From the NCBI RefSeq assembly GCF_002849715.1, contig NZ_CP018863.1, positions 4,588,001 through 4,652,000 of the forward strand: a stretch of 64,000 nucleotides of DNA. The letters run 5' to 3'. Made by a program: the position numbers and the translations under genes. This DNA comes from Arthrobacter crystallopoietes (GTDB lineage: Bacteria; Actinomycetota; Actinomycetes; Actinomycetales; Micrococcaceae). The first letter of the stretch is position 1. Every line of letters begins with the position of its first letter. The notes under the pieces are model-generated. The model ran no database searches, was not told the origin of the DNA, and was given only the letters and a program-made list of their open reading frames with translations. Below, one piece after another: positions 53,818 to 62,605 of this stretch.

Positions 53818-55335
53818 GTGGCTGAACACTACGTTCCCGAGGACCTGCCCACCCACATCCAGCACTTCATCAACGGCAAGTTCGTCGACTCCGTCGGCGG
53901 CCAGACGTTCGACGTGCTGGACCCGGTGACAAACAAGACCTACGCCACCGCGGCAGCCGGCCAGAAGGAAGACATCAACGCCGCTGTCGCCGCCGCGCGC
54001 GAGGCTTTCGTCAACGGCCCCTGGCCGAAGATGAAGCCGCGCGAACGCGCCCGGGTCCTGAACAAGATCGCCGACGCCGTCGAGGCCCAGGAAGCACGCC
54101 TGGCCGAAATGGAAACCTTCGACACCGGCCTGCCGATCACCCAGGCCAAGGGCCAGGCTTTGCGTGCTGCCGAAAACTTCCGCTTCTTCGCAGACCTGAT
54201 TGTCGCCCAGTTCGACGATGCCATGAAGGTCCCCGGCTCGCAGATCAACTATGTCAACCGCAAGCCGATCGGCGTCGCGGGCTTGATCACGCCGTGGAAC
54301 ACCCCGTTCATGCTTGAGTCGTGGAAGCTTGCCCCGGCACTGGCCACGGGCAACACCGTGGTGCTCAAGCCGGCCGAGTTCACTCCCTTGTCCGCTTCGC
54401 TCTGGGCCGATATCTTCTCCGCGGCCGGCGTGCCGGCCGGCGTCTTCAACCTGGTCAACGGCCTGGGCGAAGAAGCAGGCGACGCCTTGGTCAAGCACCC
54501 GGAGGTCCCGCTGATCTCGTTCACCGGCGAGACCACTACCGGACAGACTATCTTCCGCAACGCGGCCGAGAATCTTAAGGGCTTGTCCATGGAACTAGGC
54601 GGCAAGAGCCCCTGCGTCGTCTTCGCCGACGCGGACATCGATGCCGCCATCGATTCGGCGCTGTTCGGCGTCTTCTCGCTCAACGGCGAACGTTGCACCG
54701 CCGGTTCGCGCATTCTCGTGGAGCGCCCGGTCTACGACGAGTTCCTCGAGAAGTATGCCGCCCGGGCAAAGAACATTGTGGTGGGCGACCCGCATGACCC
54801 GAAGACCCAGGTAGGTGCCTTGGTCCACCCCGAGCACTACAAAAAGGTCATGAGCTACGTGGAGATCGGCAAGTCCGAAGGCCGCCTCATCGCCGGCGGC
54901 GGCCGTCCCGAAGGCCTGGAGGAAGGCAACTACGTCTCCCCCACCGTCTTCGCCGACGTCAAGCCGGATGCCCGGATCTTCCAGGAAGAGATCTTCGGCC
55001 CGGTTGTTGCCATCACGCCGTTCGACAGCGACGAGGAAGCCCTGGAACTGGCCAACGGCGTCAAGTACGGGCTGGCCGCCTACATCTGGACGCAGAACCT
55101 GACCCGTGCGCACAACTTCTCCCAGAACGTTGAAGCCGGCATGGTCTGGCTGAACAGCCACAACGTCCGCGACCTGCGCACGCCGTTCGGCGGGGTGAAG
55201 TCATCCGGTCTCGGCCACGAGGGCGGCTACCGCTCCATCGATTTCTACACCGACCAGCAGGCCGTGCACATCACGCTCGGCAGCGTCCACACCCCGAAGT
55301 TCGGCGCCCAGGCGGCGTCCGAAATCGACTACTAA
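53818..55335 (+). CDS. hpaE: 5-carboxymethyl-2-hydroxymuconate semialdehyde dehydrogenase
   Basis: A 505-residue NAD-dependent aldehyde dehydrogenase with N161, E259 (MELGGKSP) and nucleophile C293 (NGERCTAGSR). Its position between the extradiol dioxygenase and the FAH enzyme assigns it to HpaE, which oxidises the ring-cleavage product of homoprotocatechuate. GTG start at 53818. Confidence 0.88.
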   Translation: MAEHYVPEDLPTHIQHFINGKFVDSVGGQTFDVLDPVTNKTYATAAAGQKEDINAAVAAAREAFVNGPWPKMKPRERARVLNKIADAVEAQEARLAEMETFDTGLPITQAKGQALRAAENFRFFADLIVAQFDDAMKVPGSQINYVNRKPIGVAGLITPWNTPFMLESWKLAPALATGNTVVLKPAEFTPLSASLWADIFSAAGVPAGVFNLVNGLGEEAGDALVKHPEVPLISFTGETTTGQTIFRNAAENLKGLSMELGGKSPCVVFADADIDAAIDSALFGVFSLNGERCTAGSRILVERPVYDEFLEKYAARAKNIVVGDPHDPKTQVGALVHPEHYKKVMSYVEIGKSEGRLIAGGGRPEGLEEGNYVSPTVFADVKPDARIFQEEIFGPVVAITPFDSDEEALELANGVKYGLAAYIWTQNLTRAHNFSQNVEAGMVWLNSHNVRDLRTPFGGVKSSGLGHEGGYRSIDFYTDQQAVHITLGSVHTPKFGAQAASEIDY

Positions 55336-55364
55336 ACCGCTTCAGCGACGAAGGAATGAACACC

Positions 55365-56438
55365 ATGAGCAACGAAATTCCCAAGCCCAGCGTCCCTGCT
55401 CCGGACATTGTCCGCTGCGCGTACATGGATTTGGTCGTCACGGACCTGGCCAAGTCCCGCGAGTTCTACGTGGATGTCCTCGGCCTGCACGTGACCGAAG
55501 AGGACGAGAACACCATCTACCTGCGCTCCTTCGAGGAGTTCATCCACCACAACCTGGTGCTGCGCAAGGGCCCGGTCGCCGCCGTGGCCTCGTTTGCCTA
55601 CCGGGTGAAGTCCCCGGCCGAAGTGGACGCCGCCGAGGCGTACTACAAGGAACTCGGGTGCCGCACCGAGCGCCGCAAGGACGGCTTCTCCAAGGGCATC
55701 GGCGACTCCGTCCGCGTGGAGGACCCGCTGGGCTTCCCATACGAGTTCTTCTACGACGTCGAGCACGTCGAGCGCCTCACCCAGCGCTACGACCTCTACA
55801 GCGCCGGCGAACTGGTCCGCCTGGACCACTTCAACCAGGTCACCCCGGACGTCCCGCGCGGCCGCAAGTACCTGGAGGACCTGGGCTTCCGCGTCTCCGA
55901 AGACATCAAGGACTCCGACGGCGTGACCTACGCGGCCTGGATGCACCGCAAGCAGACCGTCCACGACACCGCCCTCACCGGCGGCGACGGCCCGCGCATG
56001 CACCACGTTGCCTTCGCCACGCACGAAAAGCACAACATCATCCAGATCTGCGACAAGATGGGCGCCCTGCGCATCTCCGACCGGATCGAACGCGGCCCCG
56101 GCCGCCACGGCGTCTCCAACGCGTTCTACCTGTACATCCTGGATCCGGACGGCCACCGCATCGAGATCTACACCCAGGACTACTACACCGGCGACCCGGA
56201 CAACCCCACCGTCACCTGGGACGTCCACGACAACCAGCGCCGCGACTGGTGGGGCAACCCGGTAGTCCCGTCCTGGTACACCGAGGCCTCCCTGGTCCTG
56301 GACCTGGACGGCAACCCCCAGGAAGTCATCAAGCGCACCGACGCCTCCGAAATGGCCGTGACCATCGGAGCCGACGGCTTCTCCTACACCCGCGAACCGG
56401 GCGAAGAGCGCGGCTTCAAGGTCGGCGCCCAGCTCTAA
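55365..56438 (+). CDS. hpaD: 3,4-dihydroxyphenylacetate (homoprotocatechuate) 2,3-dioxygenase
   Basis: A 357-residue extradiol dioxygenase, strikingly like the Arthrobacter globiformis Mn enzyme (MndD) and the Brevibacterium fuscum Fe enzyme. Counted from ATG 55365 (MSNEIPKP), the metal ligands fall at H155, H214 and E267, the same numbers as in the B. fuscum enzyme, which supports this start over the ATG at 55356 that touches AAGGA. It cleaves the ring of homoprotocatechuate next to the hydroxyls. Metal (Mn or Fe) cannot be read from sequence. Confidence 0.95.
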   Translation: MSNEIPKPSVPAPDIVRCAYMDLVVTDLAKSREFYVDVLGLHVTEEDENTIYLRSFEEFIHHNLVLRKGPVAAVASFAYRVKSPAEVDAAEAYYKELGCRTERRKDGFSKGIGDSVRVEDPLGFPYEFFYDVEHVERLTQRYDLYSAGELVRLDHFNQVTPDVPRGRKYLEDLGFRVSEDIKDSDGVTYAAWMHRKQTVHDTALTGGDGPRMHHVAFATHEKHNIIQICDKMGALRISDRIERGPGRHGVSNAFYLYILDPDGHRIEIYTQDYYTGDPDNPTVTWDVHDNQRRDWWGNPVVPSWYTEASLVLDLDGNPQEVIKRTDASEMAVTIGADGFSYTREPGEERGFKVGAQL

Positions 56439-56456
56439 CAAAGCTCTCGCAAAGAT

Positions 56457-56495
56457 CGACGGTGGGGCGCGGCACAATGCCGCACCCCGCCGTCG
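56457..56495. terminator. Terminator between hpaD and the MFS gene
   Basis: CGACGGTGGGGCGCGGC and GCCGCACCCCGCCGTCG form a 17-bp stem with two G-U or mismatched pairs, between two convergent genes. It probably serves hpaD and perhaps both strands. Confidence 0.75.
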
Positions 56496-56577
56496 TACAT
56501 CTAACCGCCTAAACTGCCTTGCGTACCGGCTGGCGTTCAAGACACCACGAGGTGGCTCTTCTGGGCGATACCCGCAT

Positions 56578-58143
56578 CTACGCGGTGCCGGCTACTTCGA
56601 CCAGCCGGCGCCGGTGGTCCTTGACCGCTACGGCCAGCGCTACCAGGACCACGCAGGCGATCGCACCGAATCCCACGGTAATGGCCGTTTGCCAATCCGT
56701 TTGGGCCAGGGTAGCAAACGCGATGGCCGTCATCATCGCGATCCCCACGGAGGTTCCGATCCGTTGCCCGGTCTGCTGCACTCCCCCGGCGCTGCCCGCA
56801 TAATCCAGGGGAACGTCGGCAAGTGTCAACGTCTGGTTCGGGCTGATCACTAGCCCCTGCGCAGTGCCCACGAAGGACAGCGTAAACAGCAGCCACCAAA
56901 AGTTCAGGCCGAACGCCGTCTGCCAGTGGATGACCAGCACGCTCGAACCCAGTCCGAAGAGGGCGCACAGGATGCCCCAGATCACTACCCGCCGCCCGTA
57001 CTCCATCACTTTCCCGCCGGACCAGTGGGATCCGAAGGCCGCCATCACGGCTGCGGGCAAACTGATGAGGCCGGCCTCCAACGCCGTACGGCCCAGCCCG
57101 TTTTGGACATAGAGCGCAACGAGAACCCAGACGCTGGTCATGCCGAGCATGTAGAGCCCGGAAATGATGGTGCCATTGGTGAAGCCTGCGCCGCGGAACA
57201 AGTGCAGATCCACCATCGGACTGCGGCCACGGAGCTTGTAACGGTGCTCCCACCACGCCCACAGAGCCAGCACCGCCAGGCCGGCGGGCAGCATCGTCCA
57301 GGTCCAGGCCGAGCCGCGCGACTCGACGAAGGGCAGCAGCACCATAAGGACGGCAATGCCCAGCAGGAAGGCGCCGATAGGGTCCAGGTCCCGCGGTTGA
57401 TAGCCGGCCGGCCGTGTTTTGGTAAACGGCAACCATGACCGGCCCAGAGGGATGGACTCGGGGTCGGCGACCTCCACGGGTGCGGCGCGTGCCGGAGGTG
57501 AACCGTTCAGCATGGGCTTCGGGAACCAGCGGAAGGCCAGAACCAAGGCCAGGATGCCCACGGGAACGTTGACCAGGAACGTCCAGCGCCAACCGTGCTC
57601 CACGCCGAAAATCTGGACCAGCGAACCTCCCAGCAAGGGCCCGATGGCAACGGAGACACCGATCACCGTGCCCATCAGACCGAAAGACCGGGCCCGCTCG
57701 CCGTCCCGGAAGTACTGCTGGATCATTCCGATTGCCTGTGGGTTGAGCAGGCCTGAGCCTAAGCCCTGGATGAACCGGGCGATGTTCAGGGTGGACGCAT
57801 CGGGGGCCAAGCCGGCCGCGATGGATGAGAGGGTAAAGATCACCAACCCGGCTATGAAAATCGGCCCCCGACCGAAGATATCGCCGGCGCGTCCGGCGGC
57901 TACGAGCACAATGCCGAAGGTCAGCGCATACCCGGAGAGTACCCACTGGATATCGGATTGGCTGGCCCCCAGCCCGGTCTGGATCGAGGGCAACACGACA
58001 TTGACAATGCTGACGCCCACCAGCGCCATGAAGACGGTGACCAGCAGGACCCCGAGAATGCGCCAACGGGCAGGATCCGGAACATAGTCCGGATCCTGCG
58101 ACGGATTCAGCGGTGGGGTCACCCTCCATTCATACGCCCGCAC
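56578..58143 (-). CDS. MFS transporter, 14-helix DHA2 type
   Basis: A 521-residue proton-driven exporter of the EmrB/QacA kind. Motif GRAGDIFGRGPIFIAG (motif A) is present, with about 14 membrane segments (VTVFMALVGVSIVNVVLPSI first). Possibly exports aromatic compounds or drugs; its position between two catabolic blocks allows either. Confidence 0.85.
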   Translation of the reverse strand: MRAYEWRVTPPLNPSQDPDYVPDPARWRILGVLLVTVFMALVGVSIVNVVLPSIQTGLGASQSDIQWVLSGYALTFGIVLVAAGRAGDIFGRGPIFIAGLVIFTLSSIAAGLAPDASTLNIARFIQGLGSGLLNPQAIGMIQQYFRDGERARSFGLMGTVIGVSVAIGPLLGGSLVQIFGVEHGWRWTFLVNVPVGILALVLAFRWFPKPMLNGSPPARAAPVEVADPESIPLGRSWLPFTKTRPAGYQPRDLDPIGAFLLGIAVLMVLLPFVESRGSAWTWTMLPAGLAVLALWAWWEHRYKLRGRSPMVDLHLFRGAGFTNGTIISGLYMLGMTSVWVLVALYVQNGLGRTALEAGLISLPAAVMAAFGSHWSGGKVMEYGRRVVIWGILCALFGLGSSVLVIHWQTAFGLNFWWLLFTLSFVGTAQGLVISPNQTLTLADVPLDYAGSAGGVQQTGQRIGTSVGIAMMTAIAFATLAQTDWQTAITVGFGAIACVVLVALAVAVKDHRRRLVEVAGTA

Positions 58144-58167
58144 CTGTCCGGGTCAAAACTTCCGCTG

Positions 58168-58665
58168 TTATGTCGGCGAGGCGCCGCACCGGTCTACCAT
58201 TGGAGCTTCGGCCCGGCTATAGTTGAGCGTTTCCCTTCGGCGCCGGAGCCAGGTTGCCGCCAGCATCCCGGTTACGATTTCCCAGCTGATCAGCACCAGC
58301 ATTCCGCCAGTTCCGGCGCCGGCTGCCGTAGCGGCGGGAGCCAAGGCCGCTGCTCCGGCATGATGTCCGTGGCTTACCCCGCCGTTCGGCGCCAGCAGGA
58401 GCACGGCGTGGAACGCCGCCATTGTCAGGGCTGCGAGCATCATCATCTTCGCCGGCCTTACGCCGGCCGCACGCCACAGGACGAGGGCGCAGGGCAGGCA
58501 GGCAACGGCCATCGCCAGCATCACCCCGGCCTGCCACCAACTGTCCCGGTGGGCCCATGCCATCCAAAAGTGGGCCGCAATCGCGACGAAGGCGGCGAGG
58601 GAGCAAAGACGGGCGTGCCATCCGGTTTCAGCCACAGCCTTCGGCCTGATCAGAGGCAACACCAT
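58168..58665 (-). CDS. Membrane protein of unknown function
   Basis: A 165-residue protein with four or so hydrophobic segments, a His-rich loop (SHGHHAG) and a terminal basic stretch (WLRRRRE). Lies 6 bases after the copper amine oxidase stop on the same strand, so probably co-transcribed. The His-rich loop might handle copper, but this is only a suggestion. Confidence 0.55.
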   Translation of the reverse strand: MVLPLIRPKAVAETGWHARLCSLAAFVAIAAHFWMAWAHRDSWWQAGVMLAMAVACLPCALVLWRAAGVRPAKMMMLAALTMAAFHAVLLLAPNGGVSHGHHAGAAALAPAATAAGAGTGGMLVLISWEIVTGMLAATWLRRRRETLNYSRAEAPMVDRCGASPT

Positions 58666-58671
58666 GGCCCG

Positions 58672-60582
58672 CTACCGGTGGCAGTGCCCGCCGGCGGGCT
58701 TGCTCGGCGGCACGTCCAGGACGGGGCTGCGGTCGAAGAAACCGTCGGGGCGGAGCTTGAAGCCCGCCGTGTCGACCGGCATGATCGGCCAGTCCTCAAC
58801 CCGGGGGTAGTGCGTCAAGCCGAAAGTATGCCAGACCACGATGTCCTCGCCGTCGATATTCCGGTCCTGGGCAAGATAGGCCGGCAGGCCCGCCCCGCCC
58901 GCATGCTGGTTGACGAAGTCTCCGGTGGGGTACCGCTCGGCCTCGTCGTGGCGCGTGACCCAAAGGTCCTTCGTAGCGAAAGCCGCGCGCCTGGCTACCG
59001 ACGAACCTGGATCAGCTAGCAGGGTCGGCTGTCCCTCCGGGTACAGCTTGTAGGCCACCGGCTCGCCGAGCCGGTTCAGCGATTCCGGGTTGGAAATGTG
59101 CCAGGTACGACCTGCCGCCATGTTGGCTTCCCTGGCTGCCTCCGACTCCCTGGCCAGCAGCGTACGACGCCGGGTGAAGGCATTGCCGCGTTCGTTGCCT
59201 TCGCCGGTGTGCACCCTTACCGCTTCTTCTTCCTCCACCCGATTGGTAAAACCGTCCAGAGCCATGTCCAGCCGTGCGCTGAAGAGATGCTGGTGGAATG
59301 GCGCACCGAGTCCTGGCGCCATCTCGGACGCGTACTCGTACCCCTTACCTGGGTAGGCGCTGGTGAACACGATGCCGGTGGCCTTGGCCTCGAACTCGAT
59401 GGTTCCATCCAAGTACAGGTACCAGTAGAAGCCGTAGTCGTAATTGCCGATGGTGGTGAAGAAGGAGACCACCATGCGGCGGTTGCGGCGGGTGTAGTTG
59501 ATACCCGTCCACAGGTCGGAGTGCTTGGCGAGAATGCCTGAGTCCTCTTCATGCATGCAGATGCCGTTGCGGATCTCGCGGGGGTTGCCGAAGCCGTCGG
59601 CAATGACCGGCGAGAGGTACGTGATGTCGCCCAGACAGTCGCAGCCCAGTTCCAGCGAGTTGGCGTACTGACCCACCTGGTATTCGCCCGTATCGAAATA
59701 GTTCTGCCAGGAGCGCACAGGTGACGGATCACCGTAGGGAACGACCATCTCGGCGATGGAAGCGCGCTTGATGATGGAGCGATGGCGATCGCCGTCCTGG
59801 AACCCGATGTTGTGCAGCACCACGCCTTCGCGGGCGTCGAAACCGACATCAAAGCTCCACTTCTCCCATTCGATGTGGTTGCCGCCGGTCACGGTGAAGC
59901 TCGGCCCCTCCGGCTGGGTGATCTCGATTGGCTTCTGGGTGGTGCGCAGTTCCCCGGTCAGTTCCGGGTCCGTGTAGTTGCCGTGCTCGGCGGGGACCGG
60001 CACGGCGCCGAAGTCCAGCACCTGGTCCACGCTCTTATTGACTACGTCAACGTAGGCCACCAGCCCATCGATCGGGTGGGCCCAGGCGCTGTCCTCCGGA
60101 AACTCCTGGTAGAAGGCCAGGCCACGCAGGATCCGGCGGCCCTTCTCCTCCGGATACTCGAACACCCCCGCGGATAGCGGGGCCACGCGCACCTTGTCGA
60201 CGGCGAGCCCCCGCTCCGCGAGCGCTTTTAGCCAGCGTCCGTCCTGGGCAAGAATCTGCTCAACAACTTCGAATTCTTCCTCCAGCACGGGCAGTTCACC
60301 GGTGAGCGACGTATCCAGTTCAGCCACGGACAGCACCCTGTTCTCAGTAACCGAGACAGTGACGTCCCGGGGCGCGGCACCCGAAACATCATGCAGAAAG
60401 GCGCGGAAGCGCCGGTCCTCCGCGCCCTGGGACCCGCGTGGAGGATCAGTCAACCCGAGGTAGGCGAATCTCGTCGCGTCGCCTACAAACCCGTGGTCGG
60501 CAAGGATTTCGCGGACCCGGATGATTTCATCGGCCGTAGCCAAAGCGTAGGCAGTGTTGGTGACTCCCGCTGTGGTGGTCAT
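58672..60582 (-). CDS. tynA: Copper amine oxidase (primary-amine oxidase)
   Basis: A 636-residue topaquinone enzyme that oxidises primary amines (tyramine, phenethylamine type) to aldehydes, ammonia and H2O2. Y381 in NYDYG is the topaquinone precursor; D297 (YFDTGEY) is the catalytic base; copper ligands H430 and H432 (HQHLF) and probably H591. ATG 60582 (MTTTAGV) has a suitable GAAAGGG; the frame upstream is not part of the family. Homologous enzymes in Arthrobacter are cytoplasmic and lack a signal peptide, as here. Divergent from a TetR gene. Confidence 0.92.
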   Translation of the reverse strand: MTTTAGVTNTAYALATADEIIRVREILADHGFVGDATRFAYLGLTDPPRGSQGAEDRRFRAFLHDVSGAAPRDVTVSVTENRVLSVAELDTSLTGELPVLEEEFEVVEQILAQDGRWLKALAERGLAVDKVRVAPLSAGVFEYPEEKGRRILRGLAFYQEFPEDSAWAHPIDGLVAYVDVVNKSVDQVLDFGAVPVPAEHGNYTDPELTGELRTTQKPIEITQPEGPSFTVTGGNHIEWEKWSFDVGFDAREGVVLHNIGFQDGDRHRSIIKRASIAEMVVPYGDPSPVRSWQNYFDTGEYQVGQYANSLELGCDCLGDITYLSPVIADGFGNPREIRNGICMHEEDSGILAKHSDLWTGINYTRRNRRMVVSFFTTIGNYDYGFYWYLYLDGTIEFEAKATGIVFTSAYPGKGYEYASEMAPGLGAPFHQHLFSARLDMALDGFTNRVEEEEAVRVHTGEGNERGNAFTRRRTLLARESEAAREANMAAGRTWHISNPESLNRLGEPVAYKLYPEGQPTLLADPGSSVARRAAFATKDLWVTRHDEAERYPTGDFVNQHAGGAGLPAYLAQDRNIDGEDIVVWHTFGLTHYPRVEDWPIMPVDTAGFKLRPDGFFDRSPVLDVPPSKPAGGHCHR

Positions 60583-60732
60583 GGCTACCCTTTCAAGTAA
60601 GAATTTGCTGGCCGCACCGACGCCTTTATGACGGCCGCGGCTACGATTTTGTTTTTCTATGTCTGTAGAGAATAACGGCCAGTAAGATGCATCACAAGGG
60701 GTGAGACCCAAAAATTTCCGAGGGAGCAAGAA

Positions 60733-61329
60733 GTGCCGAAGATCGTCGACCACGACCAACGCCGGTTGGAACTGGTGAGCGCCACCTGGCGAATCATCGC
60801 CCGCCTTGGCATGGATGCTGCCACCATGCGTGAGATCGCAGCCGAAGCTGGCTTTGCCAATGGTGCACTCAAGCCCTACTTCCCCACGAAAGACGATTTG
60901 CTCGCGTTTGCGTTTGAGCACGTCTTCAATCAGACCAACCGGCGCATGGCCGCTGCCACTACAGGCAAGACCGGCCTGGCCGCGCTTCGCGCGTACTGTC
61001 AGGAAATTCTTCCGCTGGACGAAGACCGGCTCAACGAGGCCCGCATCGTGATTCCGTTTTGGCAAAAAGCCTTGACCGATCAATCCAAGGCGGAGCTGCA
61101 CGATTTATCAATGGAACAGTGGCGGACGAGCCTGGTCGAGCAGTTGCAGCAGGCGCGCTCCGAAGGCGAGGTTTCAACCTCAGTCAGCGATGAGGCAATC
61201 GCCGGGCATGTCATGAATATGGTGTTGGGCGCCCAGATTACTGCGGTGCTGGATCCGGACCACTACTCCCCTAGCCAGCTGGCGGCCCAGCTGGATGGCT
61301 ATCTGGAGCTGCTGGCGGCCCATCCCTGA
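60733..61329 (+). CDS. TetR-family regulator
   Basis: A 198-residue TetR protein (BetI-like C-terminus). [23 protein letters not shown] (residues 31-50), with GTG start at 60733. It is divergent from tynA with 150 bases between, so probably represses the amine oxidase and itself. Ligand may be an amine or aldehyde. Confidence 0.88.
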   Translation: MPKIVDHDQRRLELVSATWRIIARLGMDAATMREIAAEAGFANGALKPYFPTKDDLLAFAFEHVFNQTNRRMAAATTGKTGLAALRAYCQEILPLDEDRLNEARIVIPFWQKALTDQSKAELHDLSMEQWRTSLVEQLQQARSEGEVSTSVSDEAIAGHVMNMVLGAQITAVLDPDHYSPSQLAAQLDGYLELLAAHP

Positions 61330-61454
61330 CCGTCATGTTTTTCGCCCGCTGTCGAAAAAAACATGGCGGCGGCAGATAAAAGCCGCTAGATTAGACGGAG
61401 TGTGCTTAACCACACACCCCGTAGCAAAGGGCGGGGAGGAGCAAAGGGGACGTT

Positions 61455-62426
61455 GTGCTAGGAACTACAGTGCGCAGCATGCGGGGAAAGCAGTCCGGTG
61501 ACGTGCAGACTGCCGTCGCCGATAACTTCAGCCAGTGGCACCACCTGGTGTCCGAATCCTTCGTGCCCCTGGAAGTCCGCTCGGATAAACTCCAGGATTT
61601 CAGTGGCGTGCTGCGTTCGCGGGTGCTGGACGAACTCTCCATCGTAGAAGTGACTGCAAAAGGCCATCAGGTACTGCGCACTCCGGCGCTAATCGAGCGG
61701 TCCGACCGGCTGTTCTTCAAGTTGAACCTGCAGCTCTCCGGCCACGGCATCCTCATCCAGGACAATCGAGAAGCTGCGCTGCGTCCTGGTGACATTGCCG
61801 TCTACGACACCCACCGGCCTTACACCTTGGCGTTTGAGGAGGACTTCCGGACGCTGGTGGTCATGTTTCCCCACGAAATCCTGGACCTCTCCCCCGACGA
61901 CGTGGGTCAGCTGACTGCCGTGCGGATGGCTGGAGACCAAGGTCTGGGTCGCATGATCAGCCCATTCATGATGCAACTGGCGGAAAACCTGGAAGTACTC
62001 ACCGGACCGAGCGGCCATCGCCTGGCGCACAACGCCGTCGACCTGATCGCCACCATGTTCGACAACGAACTCAGCACCAGACGAAGCACCGAGGAAGGAC
62101 GACATAGCGAACTGCTGGTCCGGATCAGGAAGTACATCGAAGCCAACCTCGGCGATCCGGACCTCGCTCCGGCGAACATTGCGGCTGCCCATTACATTTC
62201 CACCCGCCAGTTGCACAACATCTTCCACCAGGCCGATGCCACTGTCGCCACCTGGATCAGGGCACGGAGACTCGAACACTGCCGGCGGGATCTGCGCGAT
62301 CCTATTCTTGCCGACCGGCCCGTCGGAACCATTGCCAACCGGTGGGGTTTTGTCGATGCAGCGCACTTCAGCCGCATCTTCCGCAGTGCCTACGGACAAA
62401 CGCCCAGCGCCTATCGGCTGGGCTGA
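61455..62426 (+). CDS. AraC-family activator, FeaR-like
   Basis: A 323-residue regulator. The N-terminal cupin-like AraC_binding_2 domain ends near 210; the C-terminal double HTH (LAPANIAAAHYISTRQLHNI, GFVDAAHFSRIFRSAYGQTP) is typical. FeaR of E. coli activates the tyramine oxidase and phenylacetaldehyde dehydrogenase genes; this gene lies next to tynA and an amine permease, suggesting the same role. GTG 61455 with AAAGGGGA; ATG 61479 possible. Confidence 0.85.
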   Translation: MLGTTVRSMRGKQSGDVQTAVADNFSQWHHLVSESFVPLEVRSDKLQDFSGVLRSRVLDELSIVEVTAKGHQVLRTPALIERSDRLFFKLNLQLSGHGILIQDNREAALRPGDIAVYDTHRPYTLAFEEDFRTLVVMFPHEILDLSPDDVGQLTAVRMAGDQGLGRMISPFMMQLAENLEVLTGPSGHRLAHNAVDLIATMFDNELSTRRSTEEGRHSELLVRIRKYIEANLGDPDLAPANIAAAHYISTRQLHNIFHQADATVATWIRARRLEHCRRDLRDPILADRPVGTIANRWGFVDAAHFSRIFRSAYGQTPSAYRLG

Positions 62427-62605
62427 ATAACGGGCGTCCGACCATTCCGACCCCCAACATCAGCCAGAGCCCGCCCATCACGGCAATCAGCACCTCACCG
62501 CAAGCTGTGCACGCTTAGACAAGACCGTTGCCCGCGACGACAACCCCTTGCCGAGTGATCGATGCCACAATCGGAACATCTTTTATTCTCCCGTTGGAGG
62601 TTTTA

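Noticed and set aside
60583..61101. Upstream extension of the copper amine oxidase frame
   Set aside because: It overlaps the divergent TetR gene and does not resemble amine oxidases; ATG 60582 is the natural start.
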